This document shows positions 30,472-37,338 of a DNA stretch of 45,657 nucleotides, one piece after another. The stretch is from VMFP01 sp964630025 (GTDB taxonomy: Bacteria; Patescibacteriota; Andersenbacteria; UBA10190; CAIZMI01). How positions within the stretch are numbered: the stretch's first letter is position 1; each line of letters opens with the position of its first letter. The translations under genes were made by a program, and so were the position numbers. The stretch spans positions 1 to 45,657 of the forward strand of contig CAZVRG010000004.1 in assembly GCA_964630025.1 (NCBI GenBank), given 5' to 3'. The notes beneath the pieces were generated by a model that searched no databases, was not told where the DNA came from, and was given only the letters and a program-made list of their open reading frames with translations.

Positions 30472-30688
30472 GACCTTTTGCTTTTGTGAATATGCCGAGT
30501 GAACATGATCGTTGGTATCTCCCGTGGCGCACCGAAAACATGCACGGGCGTGAAATCGCTATCATGAATGATAGCACTGCGAATGTTCGGTATGTTCAGC
30601 GGGATCACTTTCATACTGTGTTCTCTTTGGTGTATCACGTGCATGCTGTTGACGCTCCGCGCTTCGCGCTGTACGCTACACGCTCGTT
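30472..30688. other. rplK upstream region
   Basis: No convincing gene. It contains the GCTATCAT-ATGATAGC palindrome (30558-30575) and TACGCT/TACACG boxes at 30672-30682 just before the rplK ATG, compatible with a very short leader. Confidence 0.4.
30558..30575. promoter_or_regulatory. GCTATCAT-GA-ATGATAGC palindrome (site 1)
   Basis: A perfect 8-bp-arm palindrome of operator type, followed by ACT. A second copy differing in the centre is at 35616-35635. The binding protein is unknown. Confidence 0.5.
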
Positions 30689-31111
30689 ATGGCAAAGGAA
30701 GTTCTTACGCAGGTAAAGCTGCAGATTCCCGGCGGGAAAGCGACGCCGGCGCCTCCCATTGGGCCGGCGCTGGGTCAGCATGGCGTGAACATACAAGACT
30801 TCTGCTCGAAGTTCAACGAGCAAACACGCGACAAGCAGGGCGAAGTGACGCCTGTAGTGCTGACAATTTATAAGGATCGCTCGTTCACCTTCATTTTCAA
30901 AACCCCGCCCGCAGCGGAGCTCTTGAAGAAAGCTGCGGGGGTTGAGAAAGGGTCCGGCACGCCAAACACCGCGAAAATCGGCACCGTCACGAAAGCACAG
31001 GTGCGCGAGATTGCGGAAAAGAAAATGGTGGACTTAAATGCCTCCGGTGTTGATGAGGCGATGCGGATTATCGAAGGCACCGCGCGGTCTATGGGGATTT
31101 CAGTTAAATAA
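30689..31111 (+). CDS. rplK: Ribosomal protein uL11
   Basis: 140 residues. It opens with MAKEVLTQVKLQIPGGKATPAPPIGPALGQHGVNI, the L11 N-terminal domain, and continues to the RNA-binding C-terminal domain (KAQVREIAEKKMVDLNA). L11 forms the stalk base with 23S rRNA helices 43/44. The start is fixed by homology; no Shine-Dalgarno is visible. rplA follows 124 nt later, across a word-palindrome. Confidence 0.97.
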   Translation: MAKEVLTQVKLQIPGGKATPAPPIGPALGQHGVNIQDFCSKFNEQTRDKQGEVTPVVLTIYKDRSFTFIFKTPPAAELLKKAAGVEKGSGTPNTAKIGTVTKAQVREIAEKKMVDLNASGVDEAMRIIEGTARSMGISVK

Positions 31112-31112
31112 T

Positions 31113-31221
31113 CAAGCTCCAATAACCAAGCTCCAAACAATGTTCAAGCTCCAAGCTCCAAAACACTCCCGTTTTTTCATTGAGTATTGGAATTGTTTGG
31201 AATTTGGAATTTGAGATTTGG
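31113..31221. repeat. Word-palindrome between rplK and rplA
   Basis: Left arm (31113-31164) is a string of CAAGCTCCAA words, right arm (31182-31221) of TTGGAATTTGGAA words. It begins 2 nt after the rplK stop. Confidence 0.8.
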
Positions 31222-31235
31222 TATTTTTTACGACT

Positions 31236-31913
31236 ATGCCTTCCAAACGCTACCAAGCCGCCAAAAAAGAACGTCCTACGGAAGCAAAATCCCTCCCGGA
31301 GGCCGTGAGCTTCGTGCATGCGCACGCAAAGGCGAAATTCGATGAAACGATCGAGCTGCACGCGCATCTCGGCGTCGACCCGAAAAAGAGCGACCAGTCC
31401 GTGCGTGGCACGCTTGTGTTTCCACACGGTGCCCCATCCAGCGTCCGTATCGCCGTCTTTACCGACGATCGTGAACTGCAGAAGTTGGCAAAAGAAGCTG
31501 GGGCGGATGTTGTCGGGGGCGAAGAACTGATTGCGAAGGTCAAGACCGAAGAAAAGCTCGACGCAGACGTTGCTGTGGCAACACCGGATTCCATGAAAGG
31601 TCTCGCAGCGGTTGCCAAGGTGCTTGGTCCCAAAGGGCTTATGCCGAATCCGAAAACGGGCACGATCGGTCCGGATCCTGCGAAGATTGTGAAAGAATTA
31701 AAGGGCGGGAAAACCGCATTTAAGATGGACGATTCCGGAAACGTACACCTTGCCGTCGGGAAAGCATCATGGGATGTCGAGAAACTCACGGCGAATACGA
31801 AGGCGGCGATTGATGCGCTCCGGCAATCCAAGCCGGCCGCTGCAAAAGGGGAGTTCCTGAAGTCCATGACGCTCACGTCCACCATGGGTGCGGGCGTACG
31901 GGTAAGAGTCTAA
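31236..31913 (+). CDS. rplA: Ribosomal protein uL1
   Basis: 225 residues. The L1 core is clear: GTLVFPHG, VVGGEELIAKV, LGPKGLMPNPKTGTIG and FLKSMTLTSTMGAGVRV. L1 forms the E-site stalk and represses its own operon in many bacteria by binding mRNA. The ATG at 31236 is preferred over an upstream TTG. No rplJ/rplL follows, so the usual L11-L1-L10-L7/L12 cluster is broken here. Confidence 0.96.
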   Translation: MPSKRYQAAKKERPTEAKSLPEAVSFVHAHAKAKFDETIELHAHLGVDPKKSDQSVRGTLVFPHGAPSSVRIAVFTDDRELQKLAKEAGADVVGGEELIAKVKTEEKLDADVAVATPDSMKGLAAVAKVLGPKGLMPNPKTGTIGPDPAKIVKELKGGKTAFKMDDSGNVHLAVGKASWDVEKLTANTKAAIDALRQSKPAAAKGEFLKSMTLTSTMGAGVRVRV

Positions 31914-31927
31914 AAAGTCAGCATACA

Positions 31928-31958
31928 GAAAAAGAGCGGCTCCATGATATGGTGCCGC
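31928..31958 (-). terminator. Intrinsic terminator of the minus-strand small ORF
   Basis: Reading the minus strand: GCGGC-A-CCAT, loop, ATGG-A-GCCGC, then TCTTTTTC. It lies 49 nt after the stop of the 25-residue ORF at 32007-32084 and may also serve rplA from the other side. Confidence 0.65.
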
Positions 31959-32006
31959 CCTTAGTAATTGCGTACTTCCCAAATGATCGTGTTTCGACAA
32001 AGGACG

Positions 32007-32084
32007 TCATGAACGGAGCTTGTTGCCGAATGTTCCCTTCCTGTACAGCGCAAGCATCACCTGTTTATTCGGGACCTCGGACAT
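32007..32084 (-). CDS. 25-residue small ORF with strong Shine-Dalgarno
   Basis: ATG at 32084, stop at 32007. The peptide begins MSEVPNKQVMLALYRKG and ends in GNKLRS; it is basic and not recognised. A near-ideal GAGGAGGAAAGAA precedes the ATG and an intrinsic terminator follows, so it has the anatomy of a complete minimal gene. It occupies the rplA-gatB gap, which is otherwise without genes. A leader peptide, a small regulatory protein or an RNA whose hairpin is the functional part are alternatives. Confidence 0.5.
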   Translation of the reverse strand: MSEVPNKQVMLALYRKGTFGNKLRS

Positions 32085-32225
32085 TTCTTTCCTCCTCAAA
32101 AGTAGACAAATGAACAGACGAACAATACCCATGCGATAGTACGAGCCGAAATGCTTTGTGTCTAGAGCTTGGCTCACATCGCATAATCACTTGATCACCC
32201 GCTTGTCCTCAATAAGCACTCGCCG

Positions 32226-32231
32226 TACGCT
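32226..32231 (+). promoter_or_regulatory. -10 box of gatB, leaderless spacing
   Basis: TACGCT ends exactly 6 nt before the gatB ATG. No Shine-Dalgarno. Confidence 0.5.
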
Positions 32232-32237
32232 ACATCT

Positions 32238-33725
32238 ATGGAACTTGAAACCATCATCGGCCTGGAGATTCACGTCCATTTGAATACGAAATCGAAGCTG
32301 TTTTGCAGCTGCCGTAACGTGTCGGCGGCTGATCGACCGAATCAATACGTCTGTCCGGTCTGCATGGGATTCCCAGGGACGCTGCCCGTGACGAATGCGC
32401 AAGCGATTGAATGGACGGCGCTCGCCGGTCTGGCGCTTGGCTGTACCATTGCGAAGCACGCGACCTTTGCGCGGAAGAGCTATTTCTATCCCGATCTGCC
32501 GAAGGGATACCAAATCTCACAGTACGATGAGCCGCTCTGCATACACGGAGAAGCGCATGTGTTTGTGGGTGACACCGATCGCCACGTGCGTATTGAGCGC
32601 GTGCATCTGGAAGAAGATGCGGCAAAGAACGTACATACCAAGGATGCAACGCGTATTGATCACAACCGCGCAGGGACGCCGTTGATCGAAATCGTCACTG
32701 CGCCCGATCTGCGTAGTCCGCAGGAAGCAAAAATGTTTCTGGAAGAGCTGCAGCGCACCATGTGGTATCTCCGCATTTCAAACGCCGACATGGAAAACGG
32801 CGATCTTCGCGTGGACGCAAATATCTCCTTGCGCGAGCAGGGAGGAAAACTTTCGCCGAAGACGGAAATCAAAAACCTTAACTCTTTCCGCGCGGTCGAG
32901 CGTGCGCTCGCGTATGAAATTGAGCGCCAGCAAAAACTGTGGGAGGCAGGAACGCCGCCGACGACATCCAGCACGCGAGGATGGAATGATGAAAAAGGGC
33001 AGACGGTGGAGCAGCGCGTGAAAGAAGCGGAAGCGGATTACCGATACTTTCCCGAGCCGGATATTCCACCCCTTGTGTTGGAGCCTTCGTGGGTCGAGAA
33101 GCTTCGCATCGCACTTCCAGAACTTCCGCATGCGAAGGAAGAACGTTTCCGTCGCCAATATCAGATGGCGCCGGCGGACGCACGTTTGATCACGACGGAT
33201 CGTTCACTTGCCGACTTCGCAGAAAATGTCTTTTCCGAGATTGGGGAATGGGTTGCGGAACGGCCAGATGTCGAGCAGCGCGAAATTCCCCTCCTGGAGA
33301 AGCTCGCCACGAATTATCTGCTCGGAGATTTTCGACGGCTTCTTTCAGACGCAAAGGCAACTGTGGCCGATACAAAAGTCACACCCGAGAATTTCGCGGA
33401 ACTTGTCGTGATGCTGCATCGCGCTGAAGTAAATCGAAACGCCGTGCCGGATGTTCTGCGTCTCATGCACGGGACAGGCGGCGATCCTTCCACCATCGTG
33501 CAAGAGCGCGGCTTGCAGCAGGTATCGGATGCGGATGAACTGCGTCGTCTCGTGCAGAACGTCGCATTGAGTTTTCCGGCAGAAGTAGACAAGGTCCGCG
33601 GCGGGAAAGAACAAACACTGGAATTTCTTGTGGGACAAGTGATGGCGCAAACAAAGGGTCGCGCGAATCCCAAGACCGTGCGCGAGCTCTTCCGCGAAGA
33701 GTTAGGACTGTCAACGAGCGGGTAA
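32238..33725 (+). CDS. gatB: Asp/Glu-tRNA amidotransferase subunit B
   Basis: 495 residues. The GatB kinase-like domain is clear: IIGLEIHVHLNTKSKLFCSC with cysteines of the zinc site, CPVCMGFPGTLP, FARKSYFYPDLPKGYQISQYD, HLEEDAAKN, DHNRAGTPLIEIVT, followed by the helical and YqeY-like C-terminal domains (EFLVGQVMAQTKGRANP). It phosphorylates and amidates the mischarged tRNA using ammonia from GatA. It is detached from gatCA at 9597-11320. Its end overlaps the miaA end by 15 nt in convergent orientation. Confidence 0.97.
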   Translation: MELETIIGLEIHVHLNTKSKLFCSCRNVSAADRPNQYVCPVCMGFPGTLPVTNAQAIEWTALAGLALGCTIAKHATFARKSYFYPDLPKGYQISQYDEPLCIHGEAHVFVGDTDRHVRIERVHLEEDAAKNVHTKDATRIDHNRAGTPLIEIVTAPDLRSPQEAKMFLEELQRTMWYLRISNADMENGDLRVDANISLREQGGKLSPKTEIKNLNSFRAVERALAYEIERQQKLWEAGTPPTTSSTRGWNDEKGQTVEQRVKEAEADYRYFPEPDIPPLVLEPSWVEKLRIALPELPHAKEERFRRQYQMAPADARLITTDRSLADFAENVFSEIGEWVAERPDVEQREIPLLEKLATNYLLGDFRRLLSDAKATVADTKVTPENFAELVVMLHRAEVNRNAVPDVLRLMHGTGGDPSTIVQERGLQQVSDADELRRLVQNVALSFPAEVDKVRGGKEQTLEFLVGQVMAQTKGRANPKTVRELFREELGLSTSG

Positions 33726-34754
33726 GGGTTTCCCCAAGAATTCGGACATACAGTCGAGGGCCTCTGCGGGCGAGTCCACTCGAACAAGCTCGGGCTCCTT
33801 CGTGAGCCAGAGAAGCTGTCGACGGACATACTGGCGATGCGAGCGGAGCACTGCCTCTTTCGTCTCCTCAAGCGTGCCTTCGCCGCGGAGGTGTGAGAGC
33901 ACTTGCCGGTACCCGACAGATTGCAATCCGGGCGCGTCTGCGCCATAGGCGTTCACAAGTGCCTGCACTTCTTCAACAAACCCGCGGCGGAAGTATTCTT
34001 CGACACGACGCGCAAGGCGCTGTTCGAGTATCTCCGGAGGCGGAAGAAGCGCGAGTTTTAGAAAGCGGAAGGCAGTAGGCAACGGGGAAGAGGCAGTAGG
34101 GGCGAGGACGACGTCGCGTGCATCCCTACTCCCTACTGCCTGTTGCCTGTTCCCTCGAGCTCTCGCAATTTCCAGCGCCCGAATCACCCGCCGCGTATTC
34201 TTGAGATTGTCGATGCCAGTGAAAAGGTCTGGCGCGCGTGTTTCCAGTTCCTGAAGAAGATCCGCAAGCGGTTGTTGCTCCGCCCACGCACGGAATGCGG
34301 GATCCGGCGGCACGGAAGGCAGTGAGCGATGACCTGTGAGCACACGGACATAAAAACCCGTTCCTCCAACCACAATGGGAAGTTTTCCGCGCTTGTGGAT
34401 GTCGGCAATGATATGTTGCGCGTCCTCGCGAAATTCAGCAGCGGAATACCGCTGCGTTGGGAGAAGAATATCGATAAGATAGTGGGGAACATCCTCACAG
34501 AACAATGGTTCTGTTCGGAAACCTCGAAGCTTGAATGACGAATGACGAATGCGAGTAGTTTCGAAATTCGAAATTCGGAATTCGAATGTACACGGTTTAT
34601 CCGTTCCAATATCCATCCCGAGATAAATCTGTCGGGAATCAGCACTGATAATCTCTCCGTTGTATTTCTTCGCGAGTTCCAACGCGAGCGCGGATTTCCC
34701 CGCACCGGTGGGACCCATCAAGACGACCAATGGGAGGTGAGCTTGCGATGGCAT
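33711..34754 (-). CDS. miaA: tRNA dimethylallyltransferase MiaA, with two repeat-encoded insertions
   Basis: 347 residues. P-loop GPTGAGKS (14-21), DSRQIYLGMDIGT (39-51), PHYLIDI, GGTGFYVR and the C-terminal YRQ motif are intact. It adds dimethylallyl to A37 of UNN-reading tRNAs. Two insertions interrupt normal spacing: about 30 residues after DIGTDKP, and about 30 residues after ALEIARAR. Each coincides with a word-palindrome in the DNA (34530-34588 and 34071-34154) and falls at a probable surface loop. The start at 34754 is chosen by homology; a longer frame to 34958 would translate another palindrome. Confidence 0.93.
   Translation of the reverse strand: MPSQAHLPLVVLMGPTGAGKSALALELAKKYNGEIISADSRQIYLGMDIGTDKPCTFEFRISNFETTRIRHSSFKLRGFRTEPLFCEDVPHYLIDILLPTQRYSAAEFREDAQHIIADIHKRGKLPIVVGGTGFYVRVLTGHRSLPSVPPDPAFRAWAEQQPLADLLQELETRAPDLFTGIDNLKNTRRVIRALEIARARGNRQQAVGSRDARDVVLAPTASSPLPTAFRFLKLALLPPPEILEQRLARRVEEYFRRGFVEEVQALVNAYGADAPGLQSVGYRQVLSHLRGEGTLEETKEAVLRSHRQYVRRQLLWLTKEPELVRVDSPAEALDCMSEFLGKPLPAR
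34071..34154. repeat. Word-palindrome inside miaA (1)
   Basis: GGCAGTAGGCAACGGGGAAG words (34071-34102) pair with CTACTCCCTACTGCCTGTTG words (34121-34154). In frame; encodes a loop insertion with GNRQQAVGSRD. Confidence 0.85.
34530..34588. repeat. Word-palindrome inside miaA (2)
   Basis: GAATGAC words (34530-34558) face AATTCGAA words (34560-34588). In frame; encodes the FEFRISNFE and RIRHSSFK stretches. Confidence 0.75.
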
Positions 34755-34787
34755 GACGTCACAGTGGCATGAGCAGGCGGCTTCCTC

Positions 34788-34911
34788 AAGAAGCTCCAAG
34801 CTCCAAATGCCAAGCTTCAAGTAATGCTCAATCCGGCAATACGTAAACGCGCCAGTCGCTTTGCGTATTGGACTTGGAACTTGTTTGGAGCTTGGTGCTT
34901 GAAACTTGGAG
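34788..34911. repeat. Word-palindrome upstream of miaA
   Basis: AAGCTCCAAG words (34788-34830) pair with CTTGGAACTTG/TTGGAGCTTG words (34866-34911). Non-coding if miaA starts at 34754. Confidence 0.8.
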
Positions 34912-34922
34912 TTTGCGCGAAT

Positions 34923-34975
34923 GGTACACCCCGTGAGAAGTGCCAATATGCCGTGCACTTCTAACGGGGTACACT
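34923..34975 (+). promoter_or_regulatory. CCCCGTTAG inverted repeat with -10 box, copy 4
   Basis: Left arm 34923-34943 (TACACCCCGTGAGAAGTGC) and right arm 34955-34975 (GCACTTCTAACGGGGTAC) flank an 11-nt loop. TACACT (34970-34975) ends 6 nt before the ATG at 34982. Divergent from miaA. Confidence 0.65.
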
Positions 34976-34981
34976 ACCCCC

Positions 34982-35551
34982 ATGTTGCGTCAGACAACGC
35001 GCCTTCTGCGCTGGGTTCTCCTTCTCGCAATCTGCTGGAGCGCGCTCGTCTATGGTCTGCCGTTTGTGCGTCCGCTCATCCCACAGTATTGCCAGCAATG
35101 GAAATTACAAGGCGGCATCTGCGCCCAGAAAACACAAGACACGCTTGCGCGTGTACAGGAGTGGACAGATCGGAATTTGAAACCGTTGTCGCGCGATGCT
35201 CGTGTTCGTGCGTCGGTACAGCAAGCCCAGAGCGCATTTCAAAACTTTGAGGTTGTGCTGCGTCGCCAACTGGGTGATGCGCGCGTGGACGCCGCATTCC
35301 GTGGCGCGGATATCGCATTGCGCCGCCTGGAGGATCTGCTCGGCGAAGACGGCAACGTGGCGCAGGAAAAACTTGCCGCCGTTCCCGAGAATGCCCGCGA
35401 GCTTCTTCAGAAGGCGCGGGATACGTTTGATCGGTTACGCAACATTCTCGGCACGACCGGGCGTCGCGCGGAGGAGGTATCGGACGCCGTTGACGAAGCA
35501 AAGCAAGCGCTTGATGCGCTTTCCACCGTGCTTCCAGAAACAAAGAAGTAA
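34982..35551 (+). CDS. Membrane-anchored helical protein, unknown function
   Basis: 189 residues. One N-terminal hydrophobic helix (about 8-30), then two cysteines (C37, C47) that could form a disulphide outside the membrane, then ~130 residues of charged, heptad-like helix (RRLEDLLGED…ARDTFDRLRNILG…AVDEAKQALDALS) compatible with a coiled coil. Not recognised. The start at 34982 is placed by a TACACT box 6 nt upstream; an ATG at 34940 would begin inside the inverted repeat. Confidence 0.75.
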   Translation: MLRQTTRLLRWVLLLAICWSALVYGLPFVRPLIPQYCQQWKLQGGICAQKTQDTLARVQEWTDRNLKPLSRDARVRASVQQAQSAFQNFEVVLRRQLGDARVDAAFRGADIALRRLEDLLGEDGNVAQEKLAAVPENARELLQKARDTFDRLRNILGTTGRRAEEVSDAVDEAKQALDALSTVLPETKK

Positions 35552-35615
35552 TCACCCGATCGTATCGGTGTTTGGCATTGGAAGATACCCCGCGAGTTTT
35601 ATCTGATCGCTAGAA

Positions 35616-35635
35616 TGCTATCATGTATGATAGCA
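35616..35635. promoter_or_regulatory. TGCTATCAT-GT-ATGATAGCA palindrome (site 2)
   Basis: A perfect 9-bp-arm palindrome, the second copy of the site at 30558. It lies between the end of the gene at 34982 and the thrS stop; no gene start lies just downstream on either strand. Confidence 0.45.
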
Positions 35636-35701
35636 CTTTCACACATAGAAAAAGACTCTTCCGTCGGTTTCTGGGAGAAAAATTCTCTTTTCCGATGTGT
35701 G

Positions 35702-35722
35702 CAACTTTAACTTCCGAAGTTG
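35702..35722 (-). terminator. Possible hairpin after thrS
   Basis: CAACTT/AAGTTG with a 9-nt loop; a second small stem GAGAA/TTCTC lies at about 35674-35686. Both are beyond the thrS stop. T-runs are weak. Confidence 0.3.
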
Positions 35723-35763
35723 AACGTACACACTCAACTTCAAATACTGCATATGAGAAGCAT

Positions 35764-37203
35764 TCAGCCGAGCGTCAGCGATTTTTGCGCGACGCGTTCG
35801 CGGAGGAATGCGAGCGCGTCCGCGAGTGATTTCACTCCAAGATTCTTCCCACCGTGGGCGCGCAGCGTCACAGTGTTGCCCTGCTGTTCCTTTTCTCCCA
35901 CAACAATCATCACGGGGATCTTCTGGACTTCCGCCGACCGAATTTTCTTCGGGAGCGTTTCGTTTGATTCGTCGAGTTCCGCGCGCAGACCGCCATCGCG
36001 CAATGCATCCGCAACACGTGTTGCATACGCGACCGCCGACTGACTCACGGGAAGCACACGCACCTGTATGGGAGCAAGCCACAGCGGGAATAGTCCGTTG
36101 AAGTGCTCAATCAGAAACGCGATGAATCGCTCGTGGGTTCCGATAACACCCCGATGCACGATCACCGGCCGCTCAGCTTTTCCTTCCTCGTTCGTCACTT
36201 CGATCCCGAAGCGCTCTGGAAGAAGCATGTCGAGCTGGATCGTCGAGACGGTGAACGTGTGTCCTGCAACATCTTTCATCTGGATGTCGGCTTTTGGGCC
36301 GTAGAATGCTGCGTCACCAACCGCTTCCGTGAACTTCACGCCGGCATGCTGAAGCGCAGAACGCAGTGCCGCTTCGCTTTGTTCCCAGAGCGCAATATTG
36401 TCCGCATACTTTTTCTTGTTCTTTGGGTCGTGTAATGCCAAGTCCACCCAATAGTCAGTCAGTCCGAGTGTTTGATAGACGCGCCGAATGAGCTCGAGGG
36501 TTTTTACGATTTCCGCTTCGATCTGATCCTCGCGGCAGAAAATGTGTGCATCGTTCAGGGTCATGCCGCGCACGCGGGTGAGACCCATGAGCTGGCCTGA
36601 CTTTTCGAAGCGGTACATGGTGCCGAATTCCGCGATGCGCATGGGCAAATCGCGATACGAGCGCGGCCGCGACTGGAAAATGCGGATGTGATGTGGACAG
36701 TTCATCGGCTTCAGGACAAACTCCTCCCCCTCAACCTTCATCAGCGGAAACATCGTGTCTTTGTAGTAGGGAAGATGGCCGGAGGTTTCATACAGCTCCG
36801 CCTTCCCAAGGTGCGGCGTGATGACATGCAGATATCCTGCGCGCAATTCTTCTTCGATAATGAATCGCTCCAGTTCGCGACGGATCGTTGCACCCTTCGG
36901 AAGCCACAGCGGTAGTCCGCTGCCGACCATCGGGTCAATGATGAACAGATCCAATTCCGCTCCGAGGCGTCTGTGATCTCTTGGAGACAACGTCTCCCCC
37001 TCATCTTTTTGAGGCTGGCGACGGCCTGCCCCACGACTTGTCCCGCGTAGCTCAAAGAGCGAAGTGGGAAGCCCAGAGGGCGAAGTGGGGCCTGCCCCGC
37101 GAAGCCCAGAGGGCGAAGTGGGGTGATCGCGCGGCGAGAGTTCAGCGGGTTCCGGAACAGCCGGTGTCTTCTTTTCGCCCAAAGGACGCTTGGTGGGTGG
37201 CAT
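35764..37203 (-). CDS. thrS: Threonyl-tRNA synthetase lacking TGS and editing domains
   Basis: 479 residues against about 640 in most bacteria. The class II core is complete: RDHRRLGAELDLF, LPLWLPKGATIR, zinc ligands in LKPMNCPHH and NDAHIF, motif 3 region HRGVIGTHERFIAFLIEH, and the anticodon-binding domain (QVRVLPVS … VQKIPVMIVVGEKE). The TGS and N2 editing domains are absent; instead the first ~75 residues are low-complexity and largely encoded by a tandem repeat (37024-37123). The ATG at 37203 is supported by TAAAGT 6 nt upstream. Unless a separate editing factor exists, Ser-tRNA(Thr) would not be cleared in cis. Confidence 0.92.
   Translation of the reverse strand: MPPTKRPLGEKKTPAVPEPAELSPRDHPTSPSGLRGAGPTSPSGLPTSLFELRGTSRGAGRRQPQKDEGETLSPRDHRRLGAELDLFIIDPMVGSGLPLWLPKGATIRRELERFIIEEELRAGYLHVITPHLGKAELYETSGHLPYYKDTMFPLMKVEGEEFVLKPMNCPHHIRIFQSRPRSYRDLPMRIAEFGTMYRFEKSGQLMGLTRVRGMTLNDAHIFCREDQIEAEIVKTLELIRRVYQTLGLTDYWVDLALHDPKNKKKYADNIALWEQSEAALRSALQHAGVKFTEAVGDAAFYGPKADIQMKDVAGHTFTVSTIQLDMLLPERFGIEVTNEEGKAERPVIVHRGVIGTHERFIAFLIEHFNGLFPLWLAPIQVRVLPVSQSAVAYATRVADALRDGGLRAELDESNETLPKKIRSAEVQKIPVMIVVGEKEQQGNTVTLRAHGGKNLGVKSLADALAFLRERVAQKSLTLG
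37024..37123. repeat. Tandem repeat in the thrS 5' end
   Basis: GCCCAGAGGGCGAAGTGGGG occurs at 37071-37090 and 37104-37123, with a shorter relative at 37058-37069 and two CCTGCCCC units. It encodes SPSGL/TSPSGLP-type residues in the ThrRS N-terminus. Confidence 0.8.
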
Positions 37204-37209
37204 GCGGGT

Positions 37210-37215
37210 ACTTTA
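37210..37215 (-). promoter_or_regulatory. -10 box of thrS, leaderless spacing
   Basis: TAAAGT on the minus strand ends exactly 6 nt before the thrS ATG. Confidence 0.45.
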
Positions 37216-37338
37216 CACGGAGATCCGCGCACGTGAGAAGGTCTGCGCGTGATTCGCGTTGCCATGCGTCATCAGGCGTGATATCGTGTCTCAGCTTCCG
37301 TACCCTCCCAATTTGCATACACAGAAAGGAACGATGAG

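Noticed and set aside
30486..30716. 76-codon open frame upstream of rplK
   Set aside because: No Shine-Dalgarno, unlikely composition, overlaps rplK in another frame.
34755..34958. N-terminal extension of miaA
   Set aside because: It would translate a word-palindrome; MiaA homology begins at the P-loop segment just after 34754.
35623..35829. 68-codon open frame after the palindrome at 35616
   Set aside because: It starts inside the palindrome and runs into the thrS 3' end on the opposite strand; no ribosome site.
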